Assembly (NCBI RefSeq): GCF_000263195.1
Contig: NC_018748.1
Location: forward strand, 496,001 to 560,000
From: Emticicia oligotrophica DSM 17448
GTDB taxonomy: Bacteria > Bacteroidota > Bacteroidia > Cytophagales > Spirosomataceae
DNA length: 64,000 nt
Direction of reading: 5' to 3'
The translations under genes were made by a program, and so were the position numbers. The notes under the pieces are model-generated. The model did no database searches, was not told the origin of the DNA, and saw nothing but the letters and a program-made list of their open reading frames with translations. Each line of letters begins with the position of its first letter. Positions within the stretch are counted from its first letter, which is position 1. Shown here piece after piece: positions 44,199 through 53,535 of the stretch.

Positions 44199-44549
44199 AT
44201 GGATATTTTTGTAGGTAGCTTACCTTTTAAGCTGAAAGAAAAAGACTTAAAAGACCTTTTTGAGAAATATGGAGAAGTAACTTCAGTAAAAATTGTTAAA
44301 AGTCAAGTTACTCGCCAAAACAAAGGCTTTGGTTTTGTGGATATGCCTAATGAAGAAGAAGTGCGAAAAGCTATCTTCGAATTGAATGGTTTTGAAATTA
44401 TGGGGCGAAATTTAGAAGTTAGTTTGTCGGAAAAGAAAGATAAATCAAAGCCAGCCAAAAAACCTAAGCTCAACTCTCAGGGCAATTTATTTGTAAAAGA
44501 AAGTAGTTTTAAACCTTTCAGAGGGTTTGATAAAAAAGGTAAACGATGA
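44199..44549 (+). CDS. RRM RNA-binding protein
   Basis: This protein has 116 residues from ATG 44199 (an upstream TTG would add a non-conserved leader). It is a single RNA recognition motif with RNP2 (IFVGSLPF) and RNP1 (KGFGFVDM), followed by a basic tail (KKDKSKPAKKPKLN). Such small RRM proteins are abundant in Bacteroidota, which lack Hfq in many lineages, and can act as RNA chaperones or global regulators. Its stop overlaps the DEAD-box helicase ATG by 4 bp, suggesting the two work on the same RNAs. Confidence 0.9.
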   Translation: MDIFVGSLPFKLKEKDLKDLFEKYGEVTSVKIVKSQVTRQNKGFGFVDMPNEEEVRKAIFELNGFEIMGRNLEVSLSEKKDKSKPAKKPKLNSQGNLFVKESSFKPFRGFDKKGKR

Positions 44550-45790
44550 AATTCGACGATTATAGTATTTCTAACGAACTTAAACGAAATATCGCATCGC
44601 TGGGTTTTAAACGTCCAACCGATATTCAGTTTAAATCAATTCCACCGATTCTTCGTGGCGAAGATGTTTTGGCCATCGCCCAAACTGGAACGGGCAAAAC
44701 CGCCGCCTTTGCTATCCCAATTATCAGTATTTTGCAAGAAATGAAGCATTCACCCCGATACAAAGAAGGGGTAAAATGTATCGTCCTCGAGCCTACGCGT
44801 GAGTTAGCTTTACAGATAACGCAAGTTTTCCAAAAAATGGCCAAAGGTACTAAAGTAGAAACCCTTTGCTTATTTGGAGGAGTTGAGCAAGCACCACAAG
44901 TAGAAAAAATAGAAAAAGGGGTAGATATTCTGATTGCAACGCCCGGTCGTATGTTTGATTTGATTTACCAAAAACATCTAAAAATTACAGGTGTAGAAAT
45001 TTTAGTCCTTGATGAAGCTGACCACATGCTCGATTTAGGATTTATCAAAGATATACATGATGTAAAGAAATTTTTACCTAAGTTTCATCAAACGCTCTTC
45101 TTTTCGGCTACAATCAATGAACAAATCAAGAAGATTGCTTATTCTTTGGTAAGAAATCCGATTCGTATTCAAATTTCTCCAAAAGACCCAGTTTCAAAGA
45201 ATATTACGCACTCGGTAGCTTTTGTTGAAATGGATGATAAACGCTTTTTCTTGGAGCGAGTAGTAAACGAAAATCCAGAAAGCAAAATTTTGGTTTTTGT
45301 ACGTACGAAAGTTAGAGCCGAGCGTGTAAAAGCCGCAATGCAACGGGTAGGGATAGAAAGCGAAACCATTCACGGAGATAAAGAACAAGAAAATCGGTTA
45401 GAAGTTTTAGATAAATTCAGAAATAGTGAAGTCAAAATTCTGATTGCAACCGATGTAACTGCCCGTGGAATTGATATTGCTGATGTTGACTATGTAGTGA
45501 ATTATGACTTGCCCGATGTACCCGAAAATTATGTGCACCGCGTAGGCCGAACTGGTCGAGGCATGAAAAAAGGTTTGGCAGTATCTTTTTGTTCGACAGA
45601 AGAAAAACCAATTTTGCAGGAAATTGAAAACTTTATGGGTAAATCTATCAGAGTTTTAGAACTTGATTCAAAAGAATATTCTGAAACCATTGATTTCTCA
45701 AAAGATACAACTAATTATGATTTGAAAGCATTATTGAAAGAAGCAGAAGCTCTGGAAGAAATGCGGAAGAAAAACAAAAAAAAGAAATAA
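44546..45790 (+). CDS. DEAD-box ATP-dependent RNA helicase
   Basis: This 414-residue helicase has all motifs: Q motif GFKRPTDIQ, I AQTGTGKTAAF, Ia PTRELALQ, Ib TPGR, II DEAD, III SAT, IV ILVFVRTK, V ATDVTARGID and VI HRVGRTGR. The C-terminal tail is short and lysine-rich (EEMRKKNKKKK). It unwinds structured RNA, typically in ribosome assembly or mRNA turnover and often in the cold. It is coupled to the RRM protein upstream and followed 3 bp later by the VF530-type gene. Confidence 0.95.
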   Translation: MKFDDYSISNELKRNIASLGFKRPTDIQFKSIPPILRGEDVLAIAQTGTGKTAAFAIPIISILQEMKHSPRYKEGVKCIVLEPTRELALQITQVFQKMAKGTKVETLCLFGGVEQAPQVEKIEKGVDILIATPGRMFDLIYQKHLKITGVEILVLDEADHMLDLGFIKDIHDVKKFLPKFHQTLFFSATINEQIKKIAYSLVRNPIRIQISPKDPVSKNITHSVAFVEMDDKRFFLERVVNENPESKILVFVRTKVRAERVKAAMQRVGIESETIHGDKEQENRLEVLDKFRNSEVKILIATDVTARGIDIADVDYVVNYDLPDVPENYVHRVGRTGRGMKKGLAVSFCSTEEKPILQEIENFMGKSIRVLELDSKEYSETIDFSKDTTNYDLKALLKEAEALEEMRKKNKKKK

Positions 45791-45793
45791 AAA

Positions 45794-46024
45794 ATGGGAA
45801 ATGAACAACCCAATAATCCTTTACACGGGATTACACTTGAACGAATTTTGAAGGAATTACGCGATTATTACGGCTGGGACCAAATGGCCTATCATATCAA
45901 TATCAACTGTTTTTCGAATAATCCTTCGTTGAGTTCGAGTCTTCGCTTTCTACGAAAAACCGATTGGGCAAGAAAAAAAGTCGAAAAACTGTATTTGCGA
46001 ATGATTGAAGAACAGAATAGATAA
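45794..46024 (+). CDS. VF530-family small DNA-binding protein
   Basis: This 76-residue protein is strongly recognisable: [21 protein letters not shown], then [20 protein letters not shown] with VEKLYLR. VF530 (DUF2132) proteins are small helical domains reported to bind DNA; the cellular role is unclear. It follows the helicase by 3 bp and ends the operon at a hairpin. Confidence 0.9.
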   Translation: MGNEQPNNPLHGITLERILKELRDYYGWDQMAYHININCFSNNPSLSSSLRFLRKTDWARKKVEKLYLRMIEEQNR

Positions 46025-46027
46025 AAC

Positions 46028-46056
46028 AAAACCGCCCCATTGCTGGAAGCGGTTTT
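46028..46056 (+). terminator. Terminator of the RRM/helicase/VF530 operon
   Basis: AAAACCGC pairs with GCGGTTTT across a 13-nt loop, followed by a T-rich run, 3 bp after the stop codon. Confidence 0.8.
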
Positions 46057-46058
46057 TA

Positions 46059-46629
46059 CTTTTTTTACTTTTTGGTTACGGGAAGGTTTACTATCGGAGC
46101 GAAAATCAATTTCGCTATTATATCTGAAGCTATTATTTCATTAGCCTTGAGTCTCTATTATCAAATTTCTTTATCAATATGAGTAAACGATAGCATTTTA
46201 TTGTTGTGAATCAGCTTAATTATTTCACAAATTCATCAATAAAACCCTATTTCATTACACGTAATTTATTATATATTATGATTTTGGAATAGCCTTCATT
46301 AAACTAAACAAGAAGGATAGTTTCGCCCGAAGTTAATGTGAATGGTCAGAGTCAAGCATTGATAAAAACAATTTGCTTGAAGGCGTAAAAGATGTTGCGT
46401 AGTAATTAGAATTGGATGGTTACAGTTAAAATACTCAAATAAATTACCTAAACTAAACCAAGGTCAATTCTGAATGTATATATTTTATATAACGAACTAA
46501 AATTAGAATAAAATTTTGAAATTTCCAAAGAATTCGACTCTTTTTCACATAATTAAGCCCATTTTGAGTATATTTACTTAATCTTTTAAAAATAGAACTT
46601 CATAAAAATAAAAGATTATTTACTATTTC
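46059..46629. other. Long intergenic region, no gene recognised
   Basis: About 570 bp of AT-rich sequence between the VF530 terminator and the cold-shock promoter. No open frame of convincing quality, RNA gene or repeat was found. A short decayed frame around 46310-46420 is possible but unsupported. Confidence 0.5.
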
Positions 46630-46659
46630 TTTGAATATCAATTTATTTACTTACATTTG
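46630..46659 (+). promoter_or_regulatory. Promoter of the cold-shock gene
   Basis: TTTG at 46630-46633 and TACATTTG at 46652-46659, 18 bp apart, match the Bacteroidota -33/-7 consensus. The expected transcript start is ~46666, leaving a 5' leader of about 20 nt. Confidence 0.65.
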
Positions 46660-46688
46660 TACTTTCAAGTACTAATTACAAATACAAA

Positions 46689-46880
46689 ATGTCTACTGGA
46701 ACAGTAAAGTTTTTCAATGAAACCAAAGGATTTGGTTTTATCAAAGTGAGCGGGTCTAATCAAGAAATCTTCGTTCACGTATCAGAATTAAAGGATCAAA
46801 TCCGTCAAGATGATGAAGTAGTTTTCAACATCCAAGAAGGAAAAAGAGGCTTAAATGCGGTAAACGTGAAATTGGCTTAA
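46689..46880 (+). CDS. Cold-shock protein (CspA family)
   Basis: This 63-residue single cold-shock domain opens with TGTVKFFNETKGFGFIKV (RNP1) and EIFVHVSEL (RNP2), and ends NAVNVKLA. It binds single-stranded RNA and DNA and acts as an RNA chaperone. It has its own promoter and terminator. It lies close to an RRM protein and DEAD-box helicase, so several RNA-remodelling genes cluster here. Confidence 0.95.
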   Translation: MSTGTVKFFNETKGFGFIKVSGSNQEIFVHVSELKDQIRQDDEVVFNIQEGKRGLNAVNVKLA

Positions 46881-46906
46881 TTATATCAAACATATATAAT
46901 TATTGG

Positions 46907-46934
46907 AAAAGCTCTTGAATAATCAAGGGCTTTT
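46907..46934 (+). terminator. Terminator of the cold-shock gene
   Basis: AAAAGCTCTTGA pairs with TCAAGGGCTTTT (one G-U pair) around a 4-nt loop and is followed by TT, 26 bp past the stop. Confidence 0.8.
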
Positions 46935-46953
46935 TTGATGCTGTTTCAATTAA

Positions 46954-49101
46954 TTACTGATTCCCACAACCATCTATATAAGCTTTAAAAATGCTTCCGT
47001 ACTGAACTTGAAAACCAGGTTGCAAGACAATAGATTTTGCAGCATCGTAAATGACATTTGCAGGTTGAACAATCATATTATTTGCTATGATGGACTCCAA
47101 TGCTTCATATTTAATAGTAGAACTTACGATATTTGTTAGGTTATAATTAGATTGACAGGCAGCTCTTTTCAAAACCATCATAAAACCTCCAAAGGGCTGC
47201 ATACTTATGTTTGTAGATTGATTACTTTGCACTTGATAATTTGTTTCAGAGGTATGAATATCCCGTGGCGTTACGCCATCGCTTAATAACTGCATGATAT
47301 AATCACCAGTATTTACAAATGATAGCGATAAAGAAATACTCCTTAATTGATTTTCTCCATTAATGCCCGAAATATACCAATTCTCTCCTTTTCTTCGAGC
47401 CATCACAACGTGTGTACCTGGAAATCCATCTATCAAACGAGTTTCATCCCATACGGTGGGTAGATTACTAATAATTGTTTGAGCCAATACTGGAAGATTT
47501 GTATAACTATCAACTTTATCTACCAAGTGTGTTAGCCCCGATTCAAAGGTATTCAATAATGCAATTTCATGCACATCGGTTGTGAGGTGCCCTACACCTC
47601 GTCCCCAACCAATAATAGTGGGAGTATAATCCATCGGACCGATTACATTTCTTGTAAATGGTAAAATTGTATGATGCTGTGGTGCATTAGGCAAAAAACC
47701 ACCGTCAAAAATATATGCCTCTGAGCCTTTAACTGCCTCCATTGCAACTAAATTGGGATACGTACGAGACCAACCTTTAGGAACAACATTTCCATGAAAA
47801 TTTACCATTAATTCGTAGTCTGCGGCATCTTTCAAAATATCAATATATAGCTTTATTAATTCTTGTTTATCACTTTGAATATAGTCGATTTTTACACCCT
47901 TGATACCGAGTTCATGAATACGAGCAAATTCTTGTCGTCGTGTTACTTGAGCGTGCATTAAGTCTCGTGGTTGTTCGCTGTAATCATTGGAAGGACCGCC
48001 CGAATTATACCATAACCAAAGTTTTACATTTTTACTATTAGCATAAGAGACGAGGTCGTTTATATTCCCACCATTTCCCATTAGATTCCAGTTAGCATCT
48101 ATCAAAGAATAAGGAAGGTTTAGTTGCGAAGCTAAATCAACGAAAGATTTAAGTTTATCAAAATTTGTAGGACTACTAAGATCTGACCACCAACTCCATG
48201 TAGCAATACCAGGTTTTATCCATGAAACATTATGAATCTCAGATGGTTTACTAACGTGTGAAACAAGATTAGACTCAACAACTTGATTGATTTGTTTGCC
48301 AATAATAATTACCCGCCATGGCATTGCCCATGGTAGTGTAGAACTGGCGTAAAAAGGAGAGTTATTTCCATCATCTGAACTTGGGGCAGCAATCGAAAAA
48401 GTACCATTCCCATAGTATGAGTTCAAATGTGCTGCATAAAACTTTTCATCTAAATCAGCCTCAGTAACTAATACCCAAGCGTTGGTCGTTTGAAAAAGAG
48501 CAGGGAATGCAAGTCCATTAAATTGGTTAAAGGTTTGATTAAGACTTATACCATTCTGGTAAAGTTTTTCATAAACGGGTCTGAAATTATCATACCCTTG
48601 AATCCACATCTTACTATTATTTACGGGAATCTGGATAGTAGTATTCTCTTCTGCTACGAAATATGTATCACTAGATTGTTCGGGGAATCGATAACGAAAC
48701 GCAATTCCTTCATTATAAGCTCTAAAAATTACTTGCAATTTTTTGTTACTACTATGTACAAAATTCAATGTTAGCTCGTTGGCATAATTACGGAGCTGTA
48801 ATTGTTTACCAATAGATACTGAATAATTTTCATCAATAATAACATTACTTGAACTTTCATAGTCCAAGTCCTTATAAAAAGATTGGTCAAAACGGGAAAC
48901 TCCTAATTTAGAATTTTCAATAATTGTTTGCCAACTTGAAGATTCTAAATATTTGACAAAGTATTGAAGCTCTCCATTACTTTCGTTACGTTCAACAGTT
49001 GCCTTAATTTTTCCATTAGGAGATGTTATTTCCCAACTTTGAGCAATAGACACGTATGAGAAAAATGATATCAAAAGTATCAAGAAGAGACTACGTTGCA
49101 T
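46954..49101 (-). CDS. Glycoside hydrolase family 97 protein
   Basis: This 715-residue exported enzyme has a signal peptide (LILLISFFSYVSIAQ). An N-terminal beta-sandwich follows (ITSPNGKIKATVERN, FRAYNEGIAFRYRFP). The (beta/alpha)8 domain (~275-560) has SWIKPGIATWSWWSD, LWLWYNSGGPS, GIKGVKIDYIQSDKQELI and LMVNFHGNVVPKGW. GH97 enzymes are alpha-glucosidases or alpha-galactosidases using calcium. The IDYIQSD Asp is at the site used as nucleophile in the retaining group. The last ~65 residues (NVIYDAAKSIVLQPGFQVQ, then GSIFKAYIDGCGNQ) are a separate module also present in the protein at 55269-57977. It stands alone with its own promoter. Confidence 0.9.
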   Translation of the reverse strand: MQRSLFLILLISFFSYVSIAQSWEITSPNGKIKATVERNESNGELQYFVKYLESSSWQTIIENSKLGVSRFDQSFYKDLDYESSSNVIIDENYSVSIGKQLQLRNYANELTLNFVHSSNKKLQVIFRAYNEGIAFRYRFPEQSSDTYFVAEENTTIQIPVNNSKMWIQGYDNFRPVYEKLYQNGISLNQTFNQFNGLAFPALFQTTNAWVLVTEADLDEKFYAAHLNSYYGNGTFSIAAPSSDDGNNSPFYASSTLPWAMPWRVIIIGKQINQVVESNLVSHVSKPSEIHNVSWIKPGIATWSWWSDLSSPTNFDKLKSFVDLASQLNLPYSLIDANWNLMGNGGNINDLVSYANSKNVKLWLWYNSGGPSNDYSEQPRDLMHAQVTRRQEFARIHELGIKGVKIDYIQSDKQELIKLYIDILKDAADYELMVNFHGNVVPKGWSRTYPNLVAMEAVKGSEAYIFDGGFLPNAPQHHTILPFTRNVIGPMDYTPTIIGWGRGVGHLTTDVHEIALLNTFESGLTHLVDKVDSYTNLPVLAQTIISNLPTVWDETRLIDGFPGTHVVMARRKGENWYISGINGENQLRSISLSLSFVNTGDYIMQLLSDGVTPRDIHTSETNYQVQSNQSTNISMQPFGGFMMVLKRAACQSNYNLTNIVSSTIKYEALESIIANNMIVQPANVIYDAAKSIVLQPGFQVQYGSIFKAYIDGCGNQ

Positions 49102-49126
49102 TGAGGAATTTTTTTATTAATAAAAC

Positions 49127-49158
49127 CAAAAATACTCAATTTAATAGCCCTAAGCAAA
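49127..49158 (-). promoter_or_regulatory. Promoter of the GH97 gene
   Basis: On the minus strand TTTG (49158-49155), 20 bp, then TATTTTTG (49134-49127) matches the Bacteroidota consensus. It lies 25 bp upstream of the ATG and overlaps the 3' end of the ABC gene. Confidence 0.62.
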
Positions 49159-50925
49159 CATCTCTTTATACTGCATATTATACAAGTTGGCATAAAACCC
49201 ATCGAGTTTTAACAATTCTTCGTGGTTACCCTCTTCCATAATTTGTCCTTTATCAAGCACAATAATTTTATTGGCTTTTTGAATTGTACTTAATCGGTGA
49301 GCAATGACAATAGAAGTTCGCCCACGCATAAGTTTGTCAATTGCATTTTGAATGAGTTCCTCCGTTTCAGTATCTACTGATGAAGTAGCTTCGTCGAGTA
49401 CAATCACTTTAGGGTCATGTACCATAGCACGTACAAAGGAAATCAACTGACGTTGTCCAACTGAAAGTGTCGAACCACGCTCTTGTACATTATAATCGTA
49501 ATCGTTTGGCAATTGCATGATAAAGTCATGCACCCCAACAAGTTTGGCAGCTTCAACAATTTTTTCTCTTGAAATACTACTATCGCCTAATGTTATATTA
49601 TTTTCAATTGTATCAGAGAATAAGAAAACATCTTGTAATACAACGCCAATTTGTTCTCGAAGGCTACGTAATTCATAATCTTTCACATCAGTTTCATCAA
49701 TAAGAATTTGGCCCTTATTTATCTCATAAAACCTTGAAAGTAAATTAATTATCGAAGATTTTCCTGCTCCTGTAGCCCCTACGAATGCCACCGTTTCACC
49801 TTGATTGACTTTAAATGAAATATCTTTTAGTACGTAGTTTTCATCATTATAGGCAAACCAAACATTCTTAAACTCAACTGCCCCTTTCAGATTGGCCTTT
49901 TTTGAGCCATCATTCGCTGTATAATCATCACTATCCAATAATTTCAAGATTCTATCTGTACTCACAATACCCATTTGTAAGGTATTCATTCTATCAGCAA
50001 TCATTCTAATCGGACGGAAGAAAATATTAATAAACATAATAAATGCTGTTACCGTACCGTAAGTAACTTCTGCATTCAAAATTTGCTTCGCTCCAAACCA
50101 AACAACTAAACCTGTTCCAAGAGCAGCAATTACCTCTGCTACAGGGTAATACACCGAATAATACATAATTGATTTGATGTTTTCATCACGGTGTTTTGTA
50201 TTGATTTTATAAAACTTTTCGTACTCAATTTTTTCAGAATTAAAAATCTGCACGATGCTCATTCCAGTAATGTGTTCTTGTACAAAAGAATTCAGATTCG
50301 CCACAGCATTTCGAACTTCATTAAACGATTTCTTTACTTTTTCCTTGAAAATATATGTACTTATGAGCATGAAAGGAATAGTGGAAAGACTAATCAACGA
50401 AAGTTTCCAATCAGTATAGAACATCACTGAAATGATGAGAATGAGCTGAAGAATATCACCAGCAATAGCGGCAATTCCATCGCTGAAAACATCAGCTAAA
50501 GTTTCAATATCAGAAATTGTACGAGTAACTAATCTACCAATGGGCGTATCATCAAAGAATTTTAAACGCAGATGCAAAATTTTGTGGTAAAGCTGCACGC
50601 GAATATCACGAATAATATTCTGACCCAACCACCCCGCTAAATATGTATTGGTAAACTGTATGAGCGATTGCACCACTAAAAGGCCAATCATGGCGGCCAT
50701 CATTTGGGCAAGACCCGTATAATCACCAGCAGAAACGGGGCCATCTATAGTTTTACGAATTAATAGTGGAAGAGCGGGTGCTAATGCTGCACCAAGCATA
50801 ATGCTTAATACTAAGCTGTAAAACTTAGCATTATATGGTTTGATAAATTGGAATAGTCGCTTCAAAACTTCCCAATCGAAGATTTTTCCTGAAGGTGAAG
50901 TTTCGTTTTTTTGTATTTCTGCCAC
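49150..50925 (-). CDS. ABC exporter half-transporter, canonical ATPase site
   Basis: This 591-residue protein has six transmembrane helices (~30-330) and an ATPase domain (~350-590). It has Walker A GATGAGKSS, Q-loop VLQDVFLFSD, signature LSVGQRQLISFVRAM, Walker B VIVLDEATSSVD with the catalytic Glu, and H-loop IAHR. The LSVGQRQL signature and intact Glu are typical of the BmrD/TM288-type subunit, complementary to the degenerate subunit at 32949-34730. The two are probably partners though separated by about 14 kb. Export of a drug or lipid is likely. No operon neighbour is evident. Confidence 0.92.
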   Translation of the reverse strand: MAEIQKNETSPSGKIFDWEVLKRLFQFIKPYNAKFYSLVLSIMLGAALAPALPLLIRKTIDGPVSAGDYTGLAQMMAAMIGLLVVQSLIQFTNTYLAGWLGQNIIRDIRVQLYHKILHLRLKFFDDTPIGRLVTRTISDIETLADVFSDGIAAIAGDILQLILIISVMFYTDWKLSLISLSTIPFMLISTYIFKEKVKKSFNEVRNAVANLNSFVQEHITGMSIVQIFNSEKIEYEKFYKINTKHRDENIKSIMYYSVYYPVAEVIAALGTGLVVWFGAKQILNAEVTYGTVTAFIMFINIFFRPIRMIADRMNTLQMGIVSTDRILKLLDSDDYTANDGSKKANLKGAVEFKNVWFAYNDENYVLKDISFKVNQGETVAFVGATGAGKSSIINLLSRFYEINKGQILIDETDVKDYELRSLREQIGVVLQDVFLFSDTIENNITLGDSSISREKIVEAAKLVGVHDFIMQLPNDYDYNVQERGSTLSVGQRQLISFVRAMVHDPKVIVLDEATSSVDTETEELIQNAIDKLMRGRTSIVIAHRLSTIQKANKIIVLDKGQIMEEGNHEELLKLDGFYANLYNMQYKEMFA

Positions 50926-51007
50926 AGTGATTATTTCGTTGAAAGTACCAATTAGGTAACTAATTTTCTATATCAATAGTTTCACTTTATTAGATTTCCC
51001 CCTCGTC

Positions 51008-53215
51008 CTACAAACCTAAAAGTCCATAATCACGAAGTAGGTTAACGGGTTTATTGTACCAAAAAAGCTCAAAATCTTCAAAGCCTGCTTTTTCGTATAA
51101 ATCTTTGATTTCTTGAAATGTATATACTTTCGGACTTTTAGTAGATATTTTTTCTAAGATTTCTACTAACCATTCGCCTTGAGCTTCATTAAGCTTTAAG
51201 CTAAAAGTTTCTTTTTTATCATGAAAAGTTAAAGTAGCTGTCTGATAAGTCTGACCTTTCTTTGTAGTGTTTGCATAACTCACCGAAGGCTTTTTTCCTA
51301 ACCAAACTACTTTCGTATTGGGTTTCATCAGAAAGCTTCCTTCATCTTCCAAAAGAGCGTTTTCGATATAATTTTTAGGAATTTTAGTTCGAGGAACCTT
51401 AAAATCAAACCACTCTTGTAAAGGATAATCGAAGCACATACCGTGCATATAATTGAGCAATGATTTCTTCAATCCATAGCTAAATGCCTCGTGGTCAGCA
51501 CCTTTGGGGTCAGCAAAGGTAAGGTCATTATTCGCAAACGAACCTATCTCATAATTATCTCTTACGGCGGCAAACTTTTCAGGATACATTCCCACTGGGC
51601 TATGGGCTGTCATAGCAAATTGATGCCAAAAACCCGATTGTAGAGTACCTATTTCAAACATTTGGCGAACCATTTCGAGCGAATCAATAGTTTCTTGAGC
51701 GGTTTGTGTAGGGAAACCATACATCAAATAGGCATGAACCATAATGCCTGCTTCCGTGAAATTGCGAGTAACCTGTGCTACCTGTGCTACCGTAACCCCT
51801 TTTTGAATTAAATCAAGCAAACGGTCGGAAGCAACCTCCAAACCTCCCGATACTGCAATACAACCAGATGCCTTCAAAAGTTGGCATAAATCTCTACTAA
51901 AACTCTTTTCAAACCTAATATTAGTCCACCACGTTACTGTAAGTTTCCTGCGAAGTATTTCCAAAGCTAGAGCACGCATCAGAGCAGGAGGAGCAGCTTC
52001 ATCAACAAAATGAAACCCATTTTCGCCAGTTTGCTCAATAAGTTGCTCCATTCGGTCACATAAAAGTTTGGCGGCTACGGGTTCGTAGATTTTTATGTAA
52101 TCAAGAGAAATATCACAGAATGTACATTTCCCCCAATAACAACCATGTGCCATAGTAAGCTTATTCCAGCGGCCATCGCTCCACATTCGGTGCATTGGAT
52201 TAACAATTTCAATGACCGAAATGTATTTATCTAAAAGTAAATCACTGTAATCGGGGGTTCCTACTTCTGATTGTTTATAATCCTTCAATAATGAATTATT
52301 TTTATAAACTACTTTTCCTTCTTCGAGAATAAAAGTTCTCTTTAATAAAGCATCTGAGAGCGTGTTAGCAGAAAGAGTATTGATTATTTCTTCCAATGGG
52401 GCTTCACCATCATCAAGTGAAATAAAATCAAAGAACTCAAATACTCTAGCATCTGATAATGAGCGTAGTTCTGTATTGGCAAAGCCTCCTCCCATGGCAA
52501 CTTTTGTATTAGGAAAATTTTTCTTTACCCACTGCCCTACTCGAAAAGCACTATAAAGGTTTCCTGGAAATGGCACCGAAATAAGAAGTAATTTCGGTTG
52601 AATTTTAGCCATTCTTTCGGCAAGAATTTCGATTAAAATTTTATCAATATAGCTGTATTTTTCTTGTAAAATTCCATATAATTCATCAAAACTATTAGCA
52701 GAACGCCCTAAGCGTTCGGCGTAGCGACTAAAGCCGAAATACGGGTCAACACATTCACTGATTAAGTCAGATAAGTCTTCGAGATAGAGTGTCGCTAAAT
52801 GCTTGGCTTTATCTTGCATTCCCATCGAACCAAACGCCCATTCAAGGTCTTCGAGTTGAGCGAATCGAGAAGCTTCGGGCAAAAAACTATCTTGACAAAT
52901 CTGATTAGCTAAAGTTGGATTTTTTCCTTGCAAAAAACCAATAACTGCATCTACGGTCTGAATATAATCTTCTTCTAAGGCTATTATCCTTTGAGCATTT
53001 TCACTCCATTGTGTGTTATTAGAAGTGTTTAAGTGGTCAAAAAGGGCAGTCAGACCTTTTTTAGAAAATAAAGCTAAAATTACTTCAATACCTAAATCGG
53101 CTTGGAAGCATGAAATATTTTTCGTGTTTAAAAATCCTTTGATGTAAGCAGTGGCTGGATACGGCGTATTCAGTTGCGTAAAAGGGGGCGTTATGGCAAA
53201 TACTGTTTTAGTCAA
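51008..53215 (-). CDS. B12-binding-type radical SAM protein
   Basis: This 735-residue protein has an N-terminal region (~1-330) in the place of the cobalamin-binding domain (QPKLLLISVPFPGNLYSAFR, VAMGGGFANTELRSL). The radical SAM barrel has the cluster ligands in HGCYWGKCTFCDI (Cys spacing CX4CX2C rather than the usual CX3CX2C), then IAVSGGLEVASDRLLDLIQKG-type strands and VHAYLMYGFPTQT. A C-terminal domain of ~150 residues follows. Related proteins modify RNA, lipids or peptides; the reaction here is not deducible. It appears monocistronic. Confidence 0.88.
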   Translation of the reverse strand: MTKTVFAITPPFTQLNTPYPATAYIKGFLNTKNISCFQADLGIEVILALFSKKGLTALFDHLNTSNNTQWSENAQRIIALEEDYIQTVDAVIGFLQGKNPTLANQICQDSFLPEASRFAQLEDLEWAFGSMGMQDKAKHLATLYLEDLSDLISECVDPYFGFSRYAERLGRSANSFDELYGILQEKYSYIDKILIEILAERMAKIQPKLLLISVPFPGNLYSAFRVGQWVKKNFPNTKVAMGGGFANTELRSLSDARVFEFFDFISLDDGEAPLEEIINTLSANTLSDALLKRTFILEEGKVVYKNNSLLKDYKQSEVGTPDYSDLLLDKYISVIEIVNPMHRMWSDGRWNKLTMAHGCYWGKCTFCDISLDYIKIYEPVAAKLLCDRMEQLIEQTGENGFHFVDEAAPPALMRALALEILRRKLTVTWWTNIRFEKSFSRDLCQLLKASGCIAVSGGLEVASDRLLDLIQKGVTVAQVAQVTRNFTEAGIMVHAYLMYGFPTQTAQETIDSLEMVRQMFEIGTLQSGFWHQFAMTAHSPVGMYPEKFAAVRDNYEIGSFANNDLTFADPKGADHEAFSYGLKKSLLNYMHGMCFDYPLQEWFDFKVPRTKIPKNYIENALLEDEGSFLMKPNTKVVWLGKKPSVSYANTTKKGQTYQTATLTFHDKKETFSLKLNEAQGEWLVEILEKISTKSPKVYTFQEIKDLYEKAGFEDFELFWYNKPVNLLRDYGLLGL

Positions 53216-53535
53216 AATAGTAAAATTTCGAAGTTTATTGACGTTCTATTCTATATTATTTGATTAACTAAATTTCAAAATTTAGTTAATCATTTATTAA
53301 AATACCAATTATAATCTCGAGCGGAAGCTTCCATCTGTATCTTTTCACCGCTCGTTAATATTATTAATGTAAAAATAGTCATAAATAGCATCTTCACCCT
53401 AAGCTATAAAAACTTTTAGCTTTAAGATTAAGATAAAAAGAAGAATAGAAACTGTAAAAAAATACCTTTTCTAATGAGAATCAAAGTAGAAGAGAATCAG
53501 TGAGGTTTTCTCAAACCTCACTGATTTTAAATTAT
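53216..53535. other. Intergenic region with two hairpins
   Basis: 320 bp without a gene. It holds a perfect 14-bp inverted repeat GATTAACTAAATTT/AAATTTAGTTAATC at 53262-53291 and the terminator at 53495-53526. The rest is AT-rich and featureless. Confidence 0.6.
53495..53526 (-). terminator. Terminator of the M42 peptidase gene
   Basis: AATCAGTGAGGTTT pairs perfectly with AAACCTCACTGATT around a 4-nt loop, 10 bp beyond the stop at 53536. Confidence 0.82.

Noticed and set aside
46059-46629. Possible small RNA or gene in the longest intergenic gap
   Set aside because: No promoter/terminator pair, conserved motif or convincing frame could be identified.
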